Positions 20,849-30,925 of a DNA stretch of 64,000 bases are shown one piece after another. Every line of letters starts with the position of its first letter. Within the stretch, counting starts at the first letter, position 1. A program made the position numbers and the translations under genes. Under the pieces are notes generated by a model. That model was not told where the DNA came from and made no database searches. It saw only the letters and a program-made list of their open reading frames with translations. The DNA is from Rahnella bonaserana (GTDB lineage Bacteria > Pseudomonadota > Gammaproteobacteria > Enterobacterales > Enterobacteriaceae), in assembly GCF_019049675.1 (NCBI RefSeq), contig NZ_JAFMOW010000063.1, positions 276,024 to 340,023 of the forward strand, read 5' to 3'.

Positions 20849-22363
20849 CTATTTCTTCAGGTCTGGATTAACTAACGGGGCAATCACCGCTAAAAGATCA
20901 GTTGCCAGCATACCGCGCGTTCCCTGCCGGTGGGCAATTTCATCTGCGGCAGCGCCATGAACAACGGAGCCCGCGCAGGCCGCATCATAACTATTCAGTT
21001 TCTGAGCCAGCAATCCGCCAATGATACCAGAAAGCACGTCGCCCATGCCGCCGGATGCCATACCGGCATTGCCGACATCTGCCACCGCCATCTCGCCATG
21101 CTCACTGGCAATCAGCGTACCCGCACCTTTAAGCACCACCACACCGCCATAACGTGCCGTGATTTTCTGCGCCGAAAGTAAGCGGTCACTTTCAATTTCC
21201 TTCACGCTGCAGCCGAGTAAACGGGCCGCTTCGCCAGGATGAGGCGTCAGTACGCGATTTTGCCGTTTCCGTGGATTGATTGCCAGCAGGTTAAGCGCAT
21301 CAGCGTCCCATAAAGCTGGTTTATCCCACTCTGCTGCGCGTTCTACCGCCTTTTTACCCCATTCCCTCTGGCCTAAACCGGGGCCGATAACTAATACATC
21401 CGCCCATTTTAGCCCTTCATCGAGGGATTCTGCGGTCAGTTCCTGCACCATCAGCTCAGGTCTGGCCGTCAGTAAAGGACCGGAGTGCTCTTTGTGAGTG
21501 AGTACTCGCACCAGCCCGGCACCCGTGCGCAGCGCGGCTTCCGACGCCATACGGATAGCACCGGCAAAACCGGTATCGCCGCCCACCACCAGCAAACGCC
21601 CATGCTCACCTTTATGAGAGCACGGCCGGCGCGGAGGCAACCATGTGCTTAACTGCGTCGCATCCAGCCGTTGTAACGTTGCCAGATGTCCACCCAGCCA
21701 GCTTTGCAGCCCAAGCGCATCACAATGTAATTTACCGGTGTAATCGCGGGCCTGTCCGGTCAGTAAACCGGGTTTCAGGGCGATGAAACTGACAGTGTGC
21801 GTGGCGTGTACTGCCTTTCCCGCTGTCTGGCCGGTTTGCGCATCAAGCCCCGAAGGAATATCCAGAGAGATCACAGGCAAAGATGCCGAATTAATGGCGT
21901 CAATCAGCCCGTCGTAAGGTGCGCGCGGCGCAGAAGATAAACCGGTGCCGAGCAAACCGTCGATAATCAGATCCACGTCCTGCGGCCATGCAGAATCAGC
22001 AAAATTGATCACTCCGCCACTTTTCAGCCAGCCCTGTCGCGCCGTTTCTGCTTCTTCAGGCAGCGGTTTGCACCCTTTCACCGCCAGCAGCGTCACGCGT
22101 ATGCCTGCGCTTTTCGCCAGACGTGCCACTTCAAAACCGTCACCGCCGTTATTGCCGTGACCGCATAAAATCAGCCAGTGGCGCGTATGCGGAAACTCAC
22201 TCTGCGCCAGTAAAAAAGCGGCCTTCGCCGCACGTTGCATCAGTGTAAACAGAGAAATCCCCGTTTCCTGCGCCGCCTGACGCTCAGCTTTTCGCAGCCA
22301 GTCAGCAGAAAACACGGAATGTGGTAAACTCGCCTCGTTTCGTTTTTCACGTTGGTTCGTCAT
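20849..22363 (-). CDS. nnr: Bifunctional NAD(P)H-hydrate epimerase / ADP-dependent dehydratase
   Basis: This 504-residue enzyme repairs hydrated NADH and NADPH. The N-terminal YjeF_N domain (about 1-215; GHGNNGGDGFEVARL) is the epimerase and the C-terminal YjeF_C domain (about 225-500; GDTGFAGAIRMASEAALR and NAGMASGGMGDVLSG) is the ADP-dependent dehydratase. Its ATG (22361-22363) overlaps the ATG of the divergent queG (22362-22364): the two start codons share the bases CATG. The same tight divergence is known in E. coli. Confidence 0.95.
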   Translation of the reverse strand: MTNQREKRNEASLPHSVFSADWLRKAERQAAQETGISLFTLMQRAAKAAFLLAQSEFPHTRHWLILCGHGNNGGDGFEVARLAKSAGIRVTLLAVKGCKPLPEEAETARQGWLKSGGVINFADSAWPQDVDLIIDGLLGTGLSSAPRAPYDGLIDAINSASLPVISLDIPSGLDAQTGQTAGKAVHATHTVSFIALKPGLLTGQARDYTGKLHCDALGLQSWLGGHLATLQRLDATQLSTWLPPRRPCSHKGEHGRLLVVGGDTGFAGAIRMASEAALRTGAGLVRVLTHKEHSGPLLTARPELMVQELTAESLDEGLKWADVLVIGPGLGQREWGKKAVERAAEWDKPALWDADALNLLAINPRKRQNRVLTPHPGEAARLLGCSVKEIESDRLLSAQKITARYGGVVVLKGAGTLIASEHGEMAVADVGNAGMASGGMGDVLSGIIGGLLAQKLNSYDAACAGSVVHGAAADEIAHRQGTRGMLATDLLAVIAPLVNPDLKK

Positions 22364-23516
22364 GACACTCCCTCTCGATCTCGTTCAACTGGCTCAACAT
22401 ATCAAGCAATGGGGCCAATCGCTAGGCTTCCAGCAGGTTGGCATCTGCGATACAGACTTATCTGTTGAAGAGCCCAAACTGCAAGACTGGCTTGATAAAC
22501 AATATCATGGCGAGATGGACTGGATGGCGCGCCATGGCATGTTACGTGCCCGTCCGCATGAATTACTGCCCGGCACGCTGCGGGTGATCAGCGTGCGCAT
22601 GAACTATCTGCCCGCCAAAGCCGCCTTTGCTAAAACCCTGAATGACCCGCAGCTCGGTTATGTCAGCCGTTATGCCCTGGGACGCGACTATCACAAAGTC
22701 TTGCGGCAGCGCCTGAAGAAACTTGGCGATATGATCCAGGCACACTGCACGGAACACGCCGGTCAGACTGTCACCTTCCGCCCTTTTGTCGATTCTGCGC
22801 CGGTGATGGAACGCCCGCTGGCAGCAAAAGCCGGTCTTGGCTGGATTGGTAAACACTCACTTATTCTTAACCGTGAATCCGGTTCATGGTTCTTTCTCGG
22901 CGAACTGCTGATTGATTTGCCGCTGCCCGTCGATCAGCCGCAGGAAGAAAAATGCGGTAAATGCGTGGCCTGTATCACTACCTGTCCGACCGGTGCCATC
23001 GTCGCGCCTTATACCGTTGACGCGCGCCGCTGTATTTCCTATCTGACTATCGAACTGGAAGGGGCAATACCGGAAGAATTCCGCCCGCTGATGGGCAACC
23101 GCATCTACGGCTGCGATGACTGTCAGCTGATCTGCCCCTGGAATCGTTATTCGCAACTGACTGATGAAGAAGATTTTAGCCCGCGCGCCGCACTCCATGC
23201 ACCGGAACTGATTGCTTTGTTTGGCTGGACGGAAGAGAAGTTTCTACGCATTACGGAAGGTTCGCCGATACGGCGTATCGGACATCTGCGCTGGCTGCGC
23301 AATATTGCGGTGGCGTTGGGTAATGCGCCCTACTCGCAGCAAGTGATGGATTCACTGCATTCTCGCGAAGGGGAAAATGCGCTTCTGGATGAACATATCA
23401 GCTGGGCCATCGCGCAACAGGTAGAAAGAAGAAATGAACATCGTGTCGAAGTGCAAACACTGCAGCAGAAACGGCTGATCCGCGCGGTGGAAAAAGGCCT
23501 GCCAAGGGATGCATAA
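22362..23516 (+). CDS. queG: Epoxyqueuosine reductase QueG
   Basis: This 384-residue cobalamin-dependent iron-sulfur enzyme carries out the last step of queuosine synthesis in tRNA. Two [4Fe-4S] motifs are present, CGKCVACITTCPTGAI (about 205-220) and CDDCQLICPWN (about 250-260), and the catalytic aspartate region RPFVDSAPVMER. Its promoter must lie inside the nnr coding sequence because the start codons overlap. The gene is followed by an AT-rich gap and then tRNA genes. Confidence 0.95.
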   Translation: MTLPLDLVQLAQHIKQWGQSLGFQQVGICDTDLSVEEPKLQDWLDKQYHGEMDWMARHGMLRARPHELLPGTLRVISVRMNYLPAKAAFAKTLNDPQLGYVSRYALGRDYHKVLRQRLKKLGDMIQAHCTEHAGQTVTFRPFVDSAPVMERPLAAKAGLGWIGKHSLILNRESGSWFFLGELLIDLPLPVDQPQEEKCGKCVACITTCPTGAIVAPYTVDARRCISYLTIELEGAIPEEFRPLMGNRIYGCDDCQLICPWNRYSQLTDEEDFSPRAALHAPELIALFGWTEEKFLRITEGSPIRRIGHLRWLRNIAVALGNAPYSQQVMDSLHSREGENALLDEHISWAIAQQVERRNEHRVEVQTLQQKRLIRAVEKGLPRDA

Positions 23517-23830
23517 CATTTCCCTGAAGACGCTAATCTGCATTGCATAATTTTCTGTGCATAAAAATAAAAATGCTTTGCCAATCAAGTGCAAAAAAAA
23601 GAGCAAGAGATCTTCATAACGTTTCGCTATAAATATATTTCGATATAAATCAGAAAGTTATGTTTTGGCAATATAGCAAGCGCAAAAAACAGACAGTGCA
23701 AAAAATCGACTAAACCTGTGGATAAGTCTGTTTAAGAAAATAATACAAAGCATGTAATGATTGTTTCATTTGCGCATGAAATATGCACCAGAAAGGCATA
23801 AAGAAATGATTTTGTACTGAAGAAGAAAAT
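23517..23830. other. AT-rich gap with DnaA boxes and IHF site: datA-like locus
   Basis: This 314-bp non-coding gap lies between queG and the tRNA-Gly operon, where E. coli carries datA, the locus that stimulates hydrolysis of DnaA-ATP. It contains two perfect DnaA boxes in the same orientation, TGTGCATAA (23556-23564) and TGTGGATAA (23717-23725). Between them is a perfect match to the IHF consensus, AATCAGAAAGTTA (23648-23660). Weaker 7-of-9 boxes occur at 23542-23550, 23771-23779 and 23781-23789. This order (box, IHF site, box) is the one needed for datA activity. No ORF or terminator was seen. Function is inferred from position and motifs. Confidence 0.65.
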
Positions 23831-23906
<76 letters not shown>

Positions 23907-23965
23907 ATTGAGAGGTCTGGCATTTGCTGTGCCATCATAAAAAAGATGTACAGACTTTGAAATTT

Positions 23966-24041
<76 letters not shown>

Positions 24042-24099
24042 GTCGCATGGCACTGCATTTTTTACGTCTTAAATCTTTAAATCTAACCACTTAAAAATT

Positions 24100-24175
<76 letters not shown>

Positions 24176-24216
24176 TCTGCGCACTCAACGAAATTCTTCA
24201 TCGGTACGGGGTGCGC

Positions 24217-24244
24217 ATTATACGAGAAATCCTTTTAGCCGCAA
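24217..24244 (-). promoter_or_regulatory. promoter of the tRNA-Gly operon
   Basis: On the minus strand TTGCGG (24239-24244) and a perfect TATAAT (24217-24222) are 16 bp apart. A GC-rich discriminator (GCGCACCCC) follows, the mark of stringently controlled stable-RNA promoters. Confidence 0.8.
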
Positions 24245-24372
24245 GCCCCTGAAAGCAAAAAAATGGATTTTTCGTTCAAGTGCCGATTAAACCATCAAAC
24301 CGGTGAATTAATCAGCGAAACGCGGTGAATTCCTGTTCCACAGGCCTTTTTACACATTTTTAAAAAATTCTC

Positions 24373-24488
24373 CTGAATCATTCGGGTTGCAGGAAGGCGG
24401 CAAACTCGTTCATCCCGATGAGCTGACATCGGTCAGTGAATCGGGTGAGAGAGAGTGCAGCCAACGCATCTGCAGCCTGAAGGATGAC
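24373..24488. repeat. ERIC-like intergenic repeat, copy 2
   Basis: This palindromic repeat of about 116 bp lies downstream of orn. It shares the GGTTGCAGGAAGGCGGCAAA arm and the GTCAGTGAATCGGGTGA core with copies 1 and 3 and is the most diverged of the three. Together with the tRNA promoter it fills the 318-bp gap 24176-24493. An 8-of-9 DnaA box (TTTTACACA, 24348-24356) lies beside it. Confidence 0.75.
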
Positions 24489-24493
24489 GGAGA

Positions 24494-25039
24494 TTAAAGA
24501 CTAATAAAGTGCTCGCGGTAGTACGCCAGTTCCGCGACCGATTCACGGATATCGTCCAGCGCCTGATGGGTATTCTGCTTCTTAAAGCCACTCAGCACTT
24601 CCGGTTTCCAGCGACGCGCCAGTTCTTTAAGCGTGCTGACGTCCAGATAGCGGTAATGGAAATACGCTTCCAGCTCCGGCATGTACTTAAACAGGAAACG
24701 TCTGTCCTGCCCGACGCTGTTGCCACAAATCGGCGATTTACCTGCCGGAACCCACTCACGCAGGAACTCGATGGTTTTCTGCTGCGCCGCATTGTCATCA
24801 AACGGGCTGGCTTTTACGCGTTCAACCAGACCGCTGCCGGTGTGCGTGCGTACATTCCAGTCGTCCATCAGCGCCAGCTGAGCGTCAGACTGATGCACCG
24901 CCATGACCGGGCCTTCTGCCAGAATATTCAGATGCGCGTCGGTCACCAGCGTGGCAATCTCAATAATACGGTCACGTTCAGGATCCAGACCGGTCATTTC
25001 CAGGTCGATCCAAATTAAGTTCGAGTCATTTGCAGCCAT
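24494..25039 (-). CDS. orn: Oligoribonuclease
   Basis: This 181-residue DEDDh exoribonuclease degrades RNA dinucleotides, including pGpG from c-di-GMP breakdown. The metal ligands D12 and E14 (IDLEMTG), the mid-protein Asp and the C-terminal H and D ([10 protein letters not shown]) are conserved. It is divergent from rsgA with a 126-bp shared upstream region, as in E. coli. Confidence 0.97.
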   Translation of the reverse strand: MAANDSNLIWIDLEMTGLDPERDRIIEIATLVTDAHLNILAEGPVMAVHQSDAQLALMDDWNVRTHTGSGLVERVKASPFDDNAAQQKTIEFLREWVPAGKSPICGNSVGQDRRFLFKYMPELEAYFHYRYLDVSTLKELARRWKPEVLSGFKKQNTHQALDDIRESVAELAYYREHFISL

Positions 25040-25165
25040 GATGTGTCCTGTTACAAAGTAGAGAGTTGACGGAGATCTCCGTCATTCGGGCATTTAATAT
25101 AAAATAGCTGGTATCATAGTCGTTTTGGTCGCACCGAGCGATTAAAGCCAGTTAAGTGAGGCGCA

Positions 25166-26203
25166 GTGACTAAGTCAAAACTGTCTAAAGGGCAACAACG
25201 TCGCGTTCAGACTAACCATCAGCGTCGTCTGACACAGACCGACAAACGGAAAGAGCTGGACGATTCTCTGCATGGCGAACCGCAGGACGGCGTTGTCATC
25301 AGCCGGTTCGGGATGCATGCGGACGTTGAAGCGGCCGACGGCAGCCAGCACCGTTGCAATATCCGCCGTACCATCCGTTCTCTGGTCACCGGTGACCGCG
25401 TTGTATGGCGCGCCGGGGAAAACACCAGCGTGAAAGGCATCGTCGAGGCGGTACACGAACGTACGTCCGTTCTGACACGCCCTGATTTTTATGATGGCGT
25501 AAAACCCATCGCCGCGAACATTGACCAGATTGTCATTGTTTCCGCCATTCTGCCGGAACTGTCGCTCAATATTATTGACCGTTATCTGGTGGCGTGTGAA
25601 ACCGTTGAAGTTGAGCCGCTGATTGTGCTCAACAAAATCGATCTGCTCGACGACAAAGGTCGTAAATTCGTTCAGGGCATGATGGATATCTACCGCAATA
25701 TCAATTATCGCGTACTCGAAGTATCGAGCCAGACCGGTGAAGGCATGCCGGAGTTTGAAAAGGCGCTGACCGACCGCATCAGTATTTTCGCGGGTCAGTC
25801 GGGTGTGGGTAAATCGAGCCTGCTGAACGCCCTTCTGCCACCGGATGAAAAACAAATTCTGGTGAACGAAGTGTCTGATAACTCAGGCCTGGGCCAGCAT
25901 ACCACCACCGCTGCGCGTCTGTATCACTTCCAGCATGGCGGCGATGTTATCGACTCGCCGGGCGTGCGTGAATTTGGTTTGTGGCACCTTGCGCCAGAGC
26001 AGATCACCCAGGGCTTTGTCGAATTCCGTCCTTTCCTCGGCTACTGCAAATTCCGCGACTGCAAACACGGCAGCGATCCGGGCTGTGCCATCCGTGACGC
26101 CGTAGACCGGGGCGAAATTGCCGAAGAACGTTTCGACAACTACCACCGTATTCTGGAAAGCATGGAAGACGTAAAAACGCGTAAAAACTTTGATGCGCTT
26201 TAA
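25166..26203 (+). CDS. rsgA: Small ribosomal subunit biogenesis GTPase RsgA
   Basis: This 345-residue circularly permuted GTPase checks late 30S assembly. The motif order G4 (NKIDLLDD), G1 (GQSGVGKSS), G3 (DSPG) is the permuted order, after an N-terminal OB fold. The C-terminal zinc finger has C, C, H and C in [14 protein letters not shown]. The start codon is GTG at 25166, which fits the E. coli protein start. Confidence 0.96.
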   Translation: MTKSKLSKGQQRRVQTNHQRRLTQTDKRKELDDSLHGEPQDGVVISRFGMHADVEAADGSQHRCNIRRTIRSLVTGDRVVWRAGENTSVKGIVEAVHERTSVLTRPDFYDGVKPIAANIDQIVIVSAILPELSLNIIDRYLVACETVEVEPLIVLNKIDLLDDKGRKFVQGMMDIYRNINYRVLEVSSQTGEGMPEFEKALTDRISIFAGQSGVGKSSLLNALLPPDEKQILVNEVSDNSGLGQHTTTAARLYHFQHGGDVIDSPGVREFGLWHLAPEQITQGFVEFRPFLGYCKFRDCKHGSDPGCAIRDAVDRGEIAEERFDNYHRILESMEDVKTRKNFDAL

Positions 26204-26217
26204 TGCTAATTAATTGA

Positions 26218-26278
26218 ATTAACATGTTAATGGCAAACGGGTGAAGTTAACGGAAGTTGAACCGTTGATTTCACCCCG
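26218..26278. repeat. inverted repeats between rsgA and psd
   Basis: A perfect 14-bp palindrome ATTAACATGTTAAT (26218-26231) is followed by an imperfect stem-loop (26238-26278) with arms CGGGTGAAGTTAACGG and CCGTTGATTTCACCCC around AAGTTGAA. No T-run follows, so a terminator role is not supported. A psd promoter region is a possible role. Confidence 0.5.
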
Positions 26279-26385
26279 TTACAATCCTCCGCCATACAAC
26301 ACTGCGTGACTCTGAACTGATTTCAGGGTTTCCTGCAAAATGGCCGGTTACGCCGGTCATTCATACCATCCAAGAGGTTTTCCCC

Positions 26386-27417
26386 GTGCTGGACAGTATC
26401 AAAATCAAACTTCAATACTTACTTCCTAAACAAGGACTGACCCGTCTTGCAGGCTGGGGCGCAGATAAACGTGCCGCCACGCTGACCCATTGGGTGATTA
26501 AAGCTTTTGCACGTTTTTACAACGTCGACATGAAAGAAGCACAAAATCCGGATCTGAAATCTTACGCAACGTTCAACGAATTCTTCGTCCGTCCGCTGCG
26601 CGATGGGGCACGTCCGGTGGTCAGTGGTTTAGATATGCTTTGCCTGCCAGCCGACGGTGCAGTCAGCCAGTTAGGGGCAATTACCGAGGGCAAACTGTTC
26701 CAGGCCAAAGGCCATTTCTATAGTTTAGAAGCGCTGCTGGCGGGTAACTATCTGCTCGCAGAGCAGTTCAAAGACGGTCAGTTCGCGACTATCTATCTGG
26801 CACCGCGCGATTATCACCGCGTGCATATGCCGTGCAATGGCATCCTGCGTGAAATGATTTATGTGCCGGGCGATTTGTTCTCTGTGAATCCGCTGACTGC
26901 GGCCAACGTGCCGAATTTGTTCGCCCGTAACGAGCGCGTCATCTGCGTCTTTGATACTGAATTCGGTCCGATGGTACAGATTCTGGTCGGCGCGACGATT
27001 GTCGGCAGTATCGAAACCGTCTGGGCAGGCTGTGTCACGCCGCCGCGCGAAGGCATTATCAAACGCTGGACGTATCCGGCTGCGGGCGAAGAAGGTGCTG
27101 TCGCACTGGAAAAAGGCCAGGAAATGGGCCGCTTCAAACTGGGTTCCACCGTGATCAACCTGTTTGCCGCTAATCAGACTCGTTTCATGCCAAATCTGAA
27201 AAACGGCACCGTGACCCGCATGGGCGAACCGTTCGCCGAAGCTCTGCGCACATCAGCAACGGCAACCGCGGAACCGGTTGTCGCAGAGCCCATCGTAACG
27301 GAGCCAGTCGTTGCAGAACCTGTAGTCGCGGAACCTGCGGTTGCAGAAGTGCCTGCCAAAACAGAAACACCGGCAGGTGTGGCAACGGCTGAACCACAAG
27401 CGCCTAAAGACTACTGA
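26386..27417 (+). CDS. psd: Phosphatidylserine decarboxylase proenzyme
   Basis: This 343-residue inner-membrane enzyme makes phosphatidylethanolamine. It cleaves itself at G253-S254 (LGST), which turns Ser254 into the pyruvoyl cofactor; the charge-relay residues D90 and H147 are in place. The start is GTG at 26386. The C-terminal tail after about residue 285 is a proline-rich repeat of V/A-E-P units that replaces the acidic tail of E. coli Psd. The gene lies 47 bp upstream of mscM, as in E. coli. Confidence 0.96.
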   Translation: MLDSIKIKLQYLLPKQGLTRLAGWGADKRAATLTHWVIKAFARFYNVDMKEAQNPDLKSYATFNEFFVRPLRDGARPVVSGLDMLCLPADGAVSQLGAITEGKLFQAKGHFYSLEALLAGNYLLAEQFKDGQFATIYLAPRDYHRVHMPCNGILREMIYVPGDLFSVNPLTAANVPNLFARNERVICVFDTEFGPMVQILVGATIVGSIETVWAGCVTPPREGIIKRWTYPAAGEEGAVALEKGQEMGRFKLGSTVINLFAANQTRFMPNLKNGTVTRMGEPFAEALRTSATATAEPVVAEPIVTEPVVAEPVVAEPAVAEVPAKTETPAGVATAEPQAPKDY

Positions 27418-27464
27418 GTTCAGACTGAACTGACATACAGAACTGAAGAAAAGGATGTGACCGA

Positions 27465-30400
27465 GTGCGCCTGATCCCCGCCTTGCTGATGAGTTTACTG
27501 CTGTCCCTGCCAGTGATGGCCGGGGCAGCGCCGACTGAAGATCAGCTCAAACAGGAACTGAAACAGGCGGAAGCCAACAAAGAAATGGCCAATCAGACAC
27601 AGGTGGTTGAGGCGTTGCAAAGCGCGCTCAACTGGCTGCATGAAGCCAGTGTTTCAGCCGGTCGCACCGAGCAATACCAGAAAGTCATTGATGACTTCCC
27701 AAAACTGACGCAGGCCCTGCGTCAGGAATTACAAAATCAGCCGGATAAACCACCCGCGGTTGATGACAGCATTCCCACAGCTCAGCTCGAGCAGCAAATT
27801 CTGCAAGTCAGCAGCCAGCAGCTGGAAGAAACCCGCCAGTTACGTCAGGAGCAGGACCGCTCGCGCGATATCAGCGATTCCCTGGGTCTGATCCCGCAAC
27901 AACAATCTGAGGCCCGTAATGCGCTCAGTGACATTGAGCAGCGGATGCAGGCGGCAACGGCGGCAACGGCGGCAGCCACATCATCTCCGCTGGCGCAGGC
28001 TCAGCTGAGTGCTTTGCAGGCTGAATCTGCGGCGCGCAAAGCCAAGGTCGATGAACTCGAGCTGGCTCAGCTTTCTGCCAATAACCGGCAGGAACTGTCG
28101 CGGATGCGCACCGATCTCTACAAAAAGCGTGCCGATTATCTGGATCAGCAATTACAGGCCTTACGCAATACTCTGAATAATCAGCGTCAGCGTGAAGCCG
28201 AACAGGCGCTGGAAAAAACCGAGTTGCTGGCCGAGCAAAGCGGCGAACTGCCGCATTCTATCAGTCAGCAGTTGCAGTCCAACCGTGAGTTGTCGCTGGC
28301 ATTGAATCAGCAGGCGCAGCGGATGGATTTGATTTCCTCCCAGCAGCGTCAGGCTGCCGCGCAAACCCAGCAGGTTCGTCAGGCGATCAATACCATTCGC
28401 GAACAGGCACAGTGGCTGGGCGCGTCCAATTTACTCGGTGAAACGCTGCGGGCGCAGGTAGCTCGTCTGCCGGATATGCCTAAACCCCAGCAGCTTGACC
28501 GCGATATGGGTCAGCTGCGCGTTCAGCGTCTGCACTATGAAGATTTACTCGATAAGCAGCCGATTTACCGTCAGGCGCGGCAGGACGACGGCAAACCGCT
28601 GACCGCCGCTCAGCAGAAAATTCTTGATGCCCAGTTGCGGACTCAGCGTGATTTGCTTAATTCCCTGCTTTCAGGCTGTGATACCCAGATTCTTGAACTG
28701 ACCAAACTCAAAGTGGCCAACAGTCAGCTGGTCGAAGCGCTGAATGACGTCCATGAGGCCGCCCACCGCTATCTGTTCTGGGTTGCCGACGTCAGCGCCA
28801 TCGGGATTTCTTATCCGGTGCAGGTAGCACATGACCTGAAACGCCTGGTGTCGCTGGATTCACTGACCCAGCTCGGCGGCGCTTTCATGATGATGGTCAC
28901 CAGCAAAGAAACGCTGCTGCCGCTGTTTGGCGCACTGATTCTGGTGATTATCAGCATCAGTTCCCGCAAGCATTACTATGCATTCCTGGAACGTGCCAGC
29001 AGCCGGGTCGGTAAAGTCACGCAGGATCAGTTCTCGCTGACGATGCGTACCGTATTCTGGTCAATTCTGGTGGCTATGCCGCTGCCGGTCTTATGGGCTG
29101 CGCTGGGCTTCGGGCTGCAAAGTGCCTGGCCGTATCCGATTGCGGTGGCGATTGGTGATGGCGTGACCGCTACGCTGCCGATTCTGTGGGCGTTTATGGT
29201 CAGCGCTGCACTGGCGCATCCTCAGGGGCTGTTTGTCGCGCACTTCGGCTGGCCGCAGCGTGCCGTTTCACGTGCACTGCGCTATTACGCGCTGTCGATC
29301 TGGGTCATGGTGCCGCTGATTATGGCGCTGATTACATTCGATAATCTCAATGACCGGGAGTTCTCCAATACGCTCGGGCGGTTGTGCTTCGTCATGTTGT
29401 GTCTGGTAGTGGCGCTGGTCACTCACAGCCTGAAACGTGCCGGTATCCCGCTGTATCACGATAAAAAAGGCAACAGCGAAAACGTCATTAACAAAACGCT
29501 GTGGTGGATGCTGCTGGGCGCACCGATTGTGGCCGCGCTGGCCTCACTGATGGGCTATCTCGCCACCTCGCAGGCGCTGCTGGCCCGTCTTGAAACCTCG
29601 GTGGCTATCTGGTTCGTGTTGCTGGTGATTTATCACATTATCCGCCGCTGGATGCTGATTCAGCGACGTCGTATCGCCTTCGAACGCGCCAAACAACGCC
29701 GGGCGGAAATGCTGAATCAGCGTGCCCGCGGTGAAGAAGATGCGAATCACGTCAACACCAGTAACGAAGGCACGGTAGAAATAGAAGAACCGGTGGTCGA
29801 TCTGGATGCGATCTCCGCGCAATCATTACGCCTCGTTCGTTCACTGCTGACGTTGATCGCGCTGATCTCAGTGATCTTCCTGTGGTCTGAGATCCATTCA
29901 GCCTTCTCATTCCTGGAAAATATCCATTTGTGGCAGGTTTCCTCCACCGTGCAGGGCGTGGAAAGTATGCAGCCGATCACCCTGGGATCGGTGTTGATCG
30001 CCATTCTGGTGCTGATTATCACTACGCAACTGGTGCGTAATCTGCCCGCGCTGCTGGAACTGGCCTTGCTGCAACATCTGGATCTGACGCCAGGCACCGG
30101 TTACGCCGTGCTGACGGTCACCAAATACGTGTTGTTGCTGATTGGCGGGCTGACCGGCTTCTCGCTGATCGGCATCGAATGGGCAAAACTGCAATGGCTG
30201 GTTGCCGCACTGGGTGTCGGTCTCGGATTCGGTTTGCAGGAGATTTTCGCCAACTTTATTTCCGGTCTGATCATCTTATTTGAAAAACCGATCCGTATCG
30301 GCGATACCGTGACGATCCGCAATCTGACCGGCAGCATCACCAAGATCAACACCCGCGCCACCACGATTGCCGACTGGGACCGCAAAGAGATTATTGTGCC

Positions 30401-30842
30401 GAACAAGGCCTTCATCACCGAGCAGTTCATCAACTGGTCGCTGTCAGATTCCGTGACCCGTGTGGTGCTGACCGTTCCGGCGCCGTCGGAAGCGAATACG
30501 GAAGAAGTCACGGAAATCCTGCTCAATGCAGCGCATCGCTGTTCGCTGGTGCTGGATATGCCTGCGCCGGAAGCCTATCTGGTTGATTTACAACAGGGCA
30601 TTCAGATTTTCGAATTGCGTATGCACGCCGCTGAAATGGCGCACCGTATGCCGCTGCGCCATGAAATCCATCAGTTGATCCTGGCCGGATTCCGCGAGCA
30701 CGGCATTACCCTGCCGTTCCCACCCTTCCAGGTGCGGATGGAAACGCTGCACCGCGCGCAAAATGGTAATAACGCGACCTTTACCAGCAGCAGCGGCACT
30801 GGCCGCAGCGGAAACAGTTCGCGCTCACCGGGCGATTTGTAA
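27465..30842 (+). CDS. mscM: Miniconductance mechanosensitive channel MscM
   Basis: This 1125-residue member of the MscS family (E. coli MscM/YjeP, 1107) has a signal peptide (residues 1-22), a long periplasmic coiled-coil region rich in Gln (about 25-460), about eleven membrane helices, and a C-terminal MscS pore and vestibule domain (GVGLGFGLQEIFANFISGLIILFEKPIRIGD). The pore helix TM3 glycine-alanine pattern is visible there. The start is GTG at 27465. It protects cells under hypoosmotic shock. The Ser/Gly/Asn-rich last 25 residues are disordered. Confidence 0.95.
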   Translation: MRLIPALLMSLLLSLPVMAGAAPTEDQLKQELKQAEANKEMANQTQVVEALQSALNWLHEASVSAGRTEQYQKVIDDFPKLTQALRQELQNQPDKPPAVDDSIPTAQLEQQILQVSSQQLEETRQLRQEQDRSRDISDSLGLIPQQQSEARNALSDIEQRMQAATAATAAATSSPLAQAQLSALQAESAARKAKVDELELAQLSANNRQELSRMRTDLYKKRADYLDQQLQALRNTLNNQRQREAEQALEKTELLAEQSGELPHSISQQLQSNRELSLALNQQAQRMDLISSQQRQAAAQTQQVRQAINTIREQAQWLGASNLLGETLRAQVARLPDMPKPQQLDRDMGQLRVQRLHYEDLLDKQPIYRQARQDDGKPLTAAQQKILDAQLRTQRDLLNSLLSGCDTQILELTKLKVANSQLVEALNDVHEAAHRYLFWVADVSAIGISYPVQVAHDLKRLVSLDSLTQLGGAFMMMVTSKETLLPLFGALILVIISISSRKHYYAFLERASSRVGKVTQDQFSLTMRTVFWSILVAMPLPVLWAALGFGLQSAWPYPIAVAIGDGVTATLPILWAFMVSAALAHPQGLFVAHFGWPQRAVSRALRYYALSIWVMVPLIMALITFDNLNDREFSNTLGRLCFVMLCLVVALVTHSLKRAGIPLYHDKKGNSENVINKTLWWMLLGAPIVAALASLMGYLATSQALLARLETSVAIWFVLLVIYHIIRRWMLIQRRRIAFERAKQRRAEMLNQRARGEEDANHVNTSNEGTVEIEEPVVDLDAISAQSLRLVRSLLTLIALISVIFLWSEIHSAFSFLENIHLWQVSSTVQGVESMQPITLGSVLIAILVLIITTQLVRNLPALLELALLQHLDLTPGTGYAVLTVTKYVLLLIGGLTGFSLIGIEWAKLQWLVAALGVGLGFGLQEIFANFISGLIILFEKPIRIGDTVTIRNLTGSITKINTRATTIADWDRKEIIVPNKAFITEQFINWSLSDSVTRVVLTVPAPSEANTEEVTEILLNAAHRCSLVLDMPAPEAYLVDLQQGIQIFELRMHAAEMAHRMPLRHEIHQLILAGFREHGITLPFPPFQVRMETLHRAQNGNNATFTSSSGTGRSGNSSRSPGDL

Positions 30843-30872
30843 CAGCCGACTTAGCGCAGTAACAGGCACAGC

Positions 30873-30901
30873 AAAAAGGGCAGATTTCTCTGCCCTTTTT
30901 T
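30873..30901. terminator. bidirectional terminator between mscM and the deaminase gene
   Basis: The stem AAAAAGGGCAGA / TCTGCCCTTTTT with a TTTC loop has A- and T-runs on both sides, so it can end mscM (plus) and the deaminase operon (minus). Confidence 0.88.
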
Positions 30902-30925
30902 ACGCCACGATTTTACGTGCAGGAT

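Noticed and set aside
23517..23830. Chromosome replication origin
   Set aside because: Only two perfect DnaA boxes, no 13-mer AT unwinding repeats or GATC cluster seen, and none of the oriC neighbours (mioC, mnmG).
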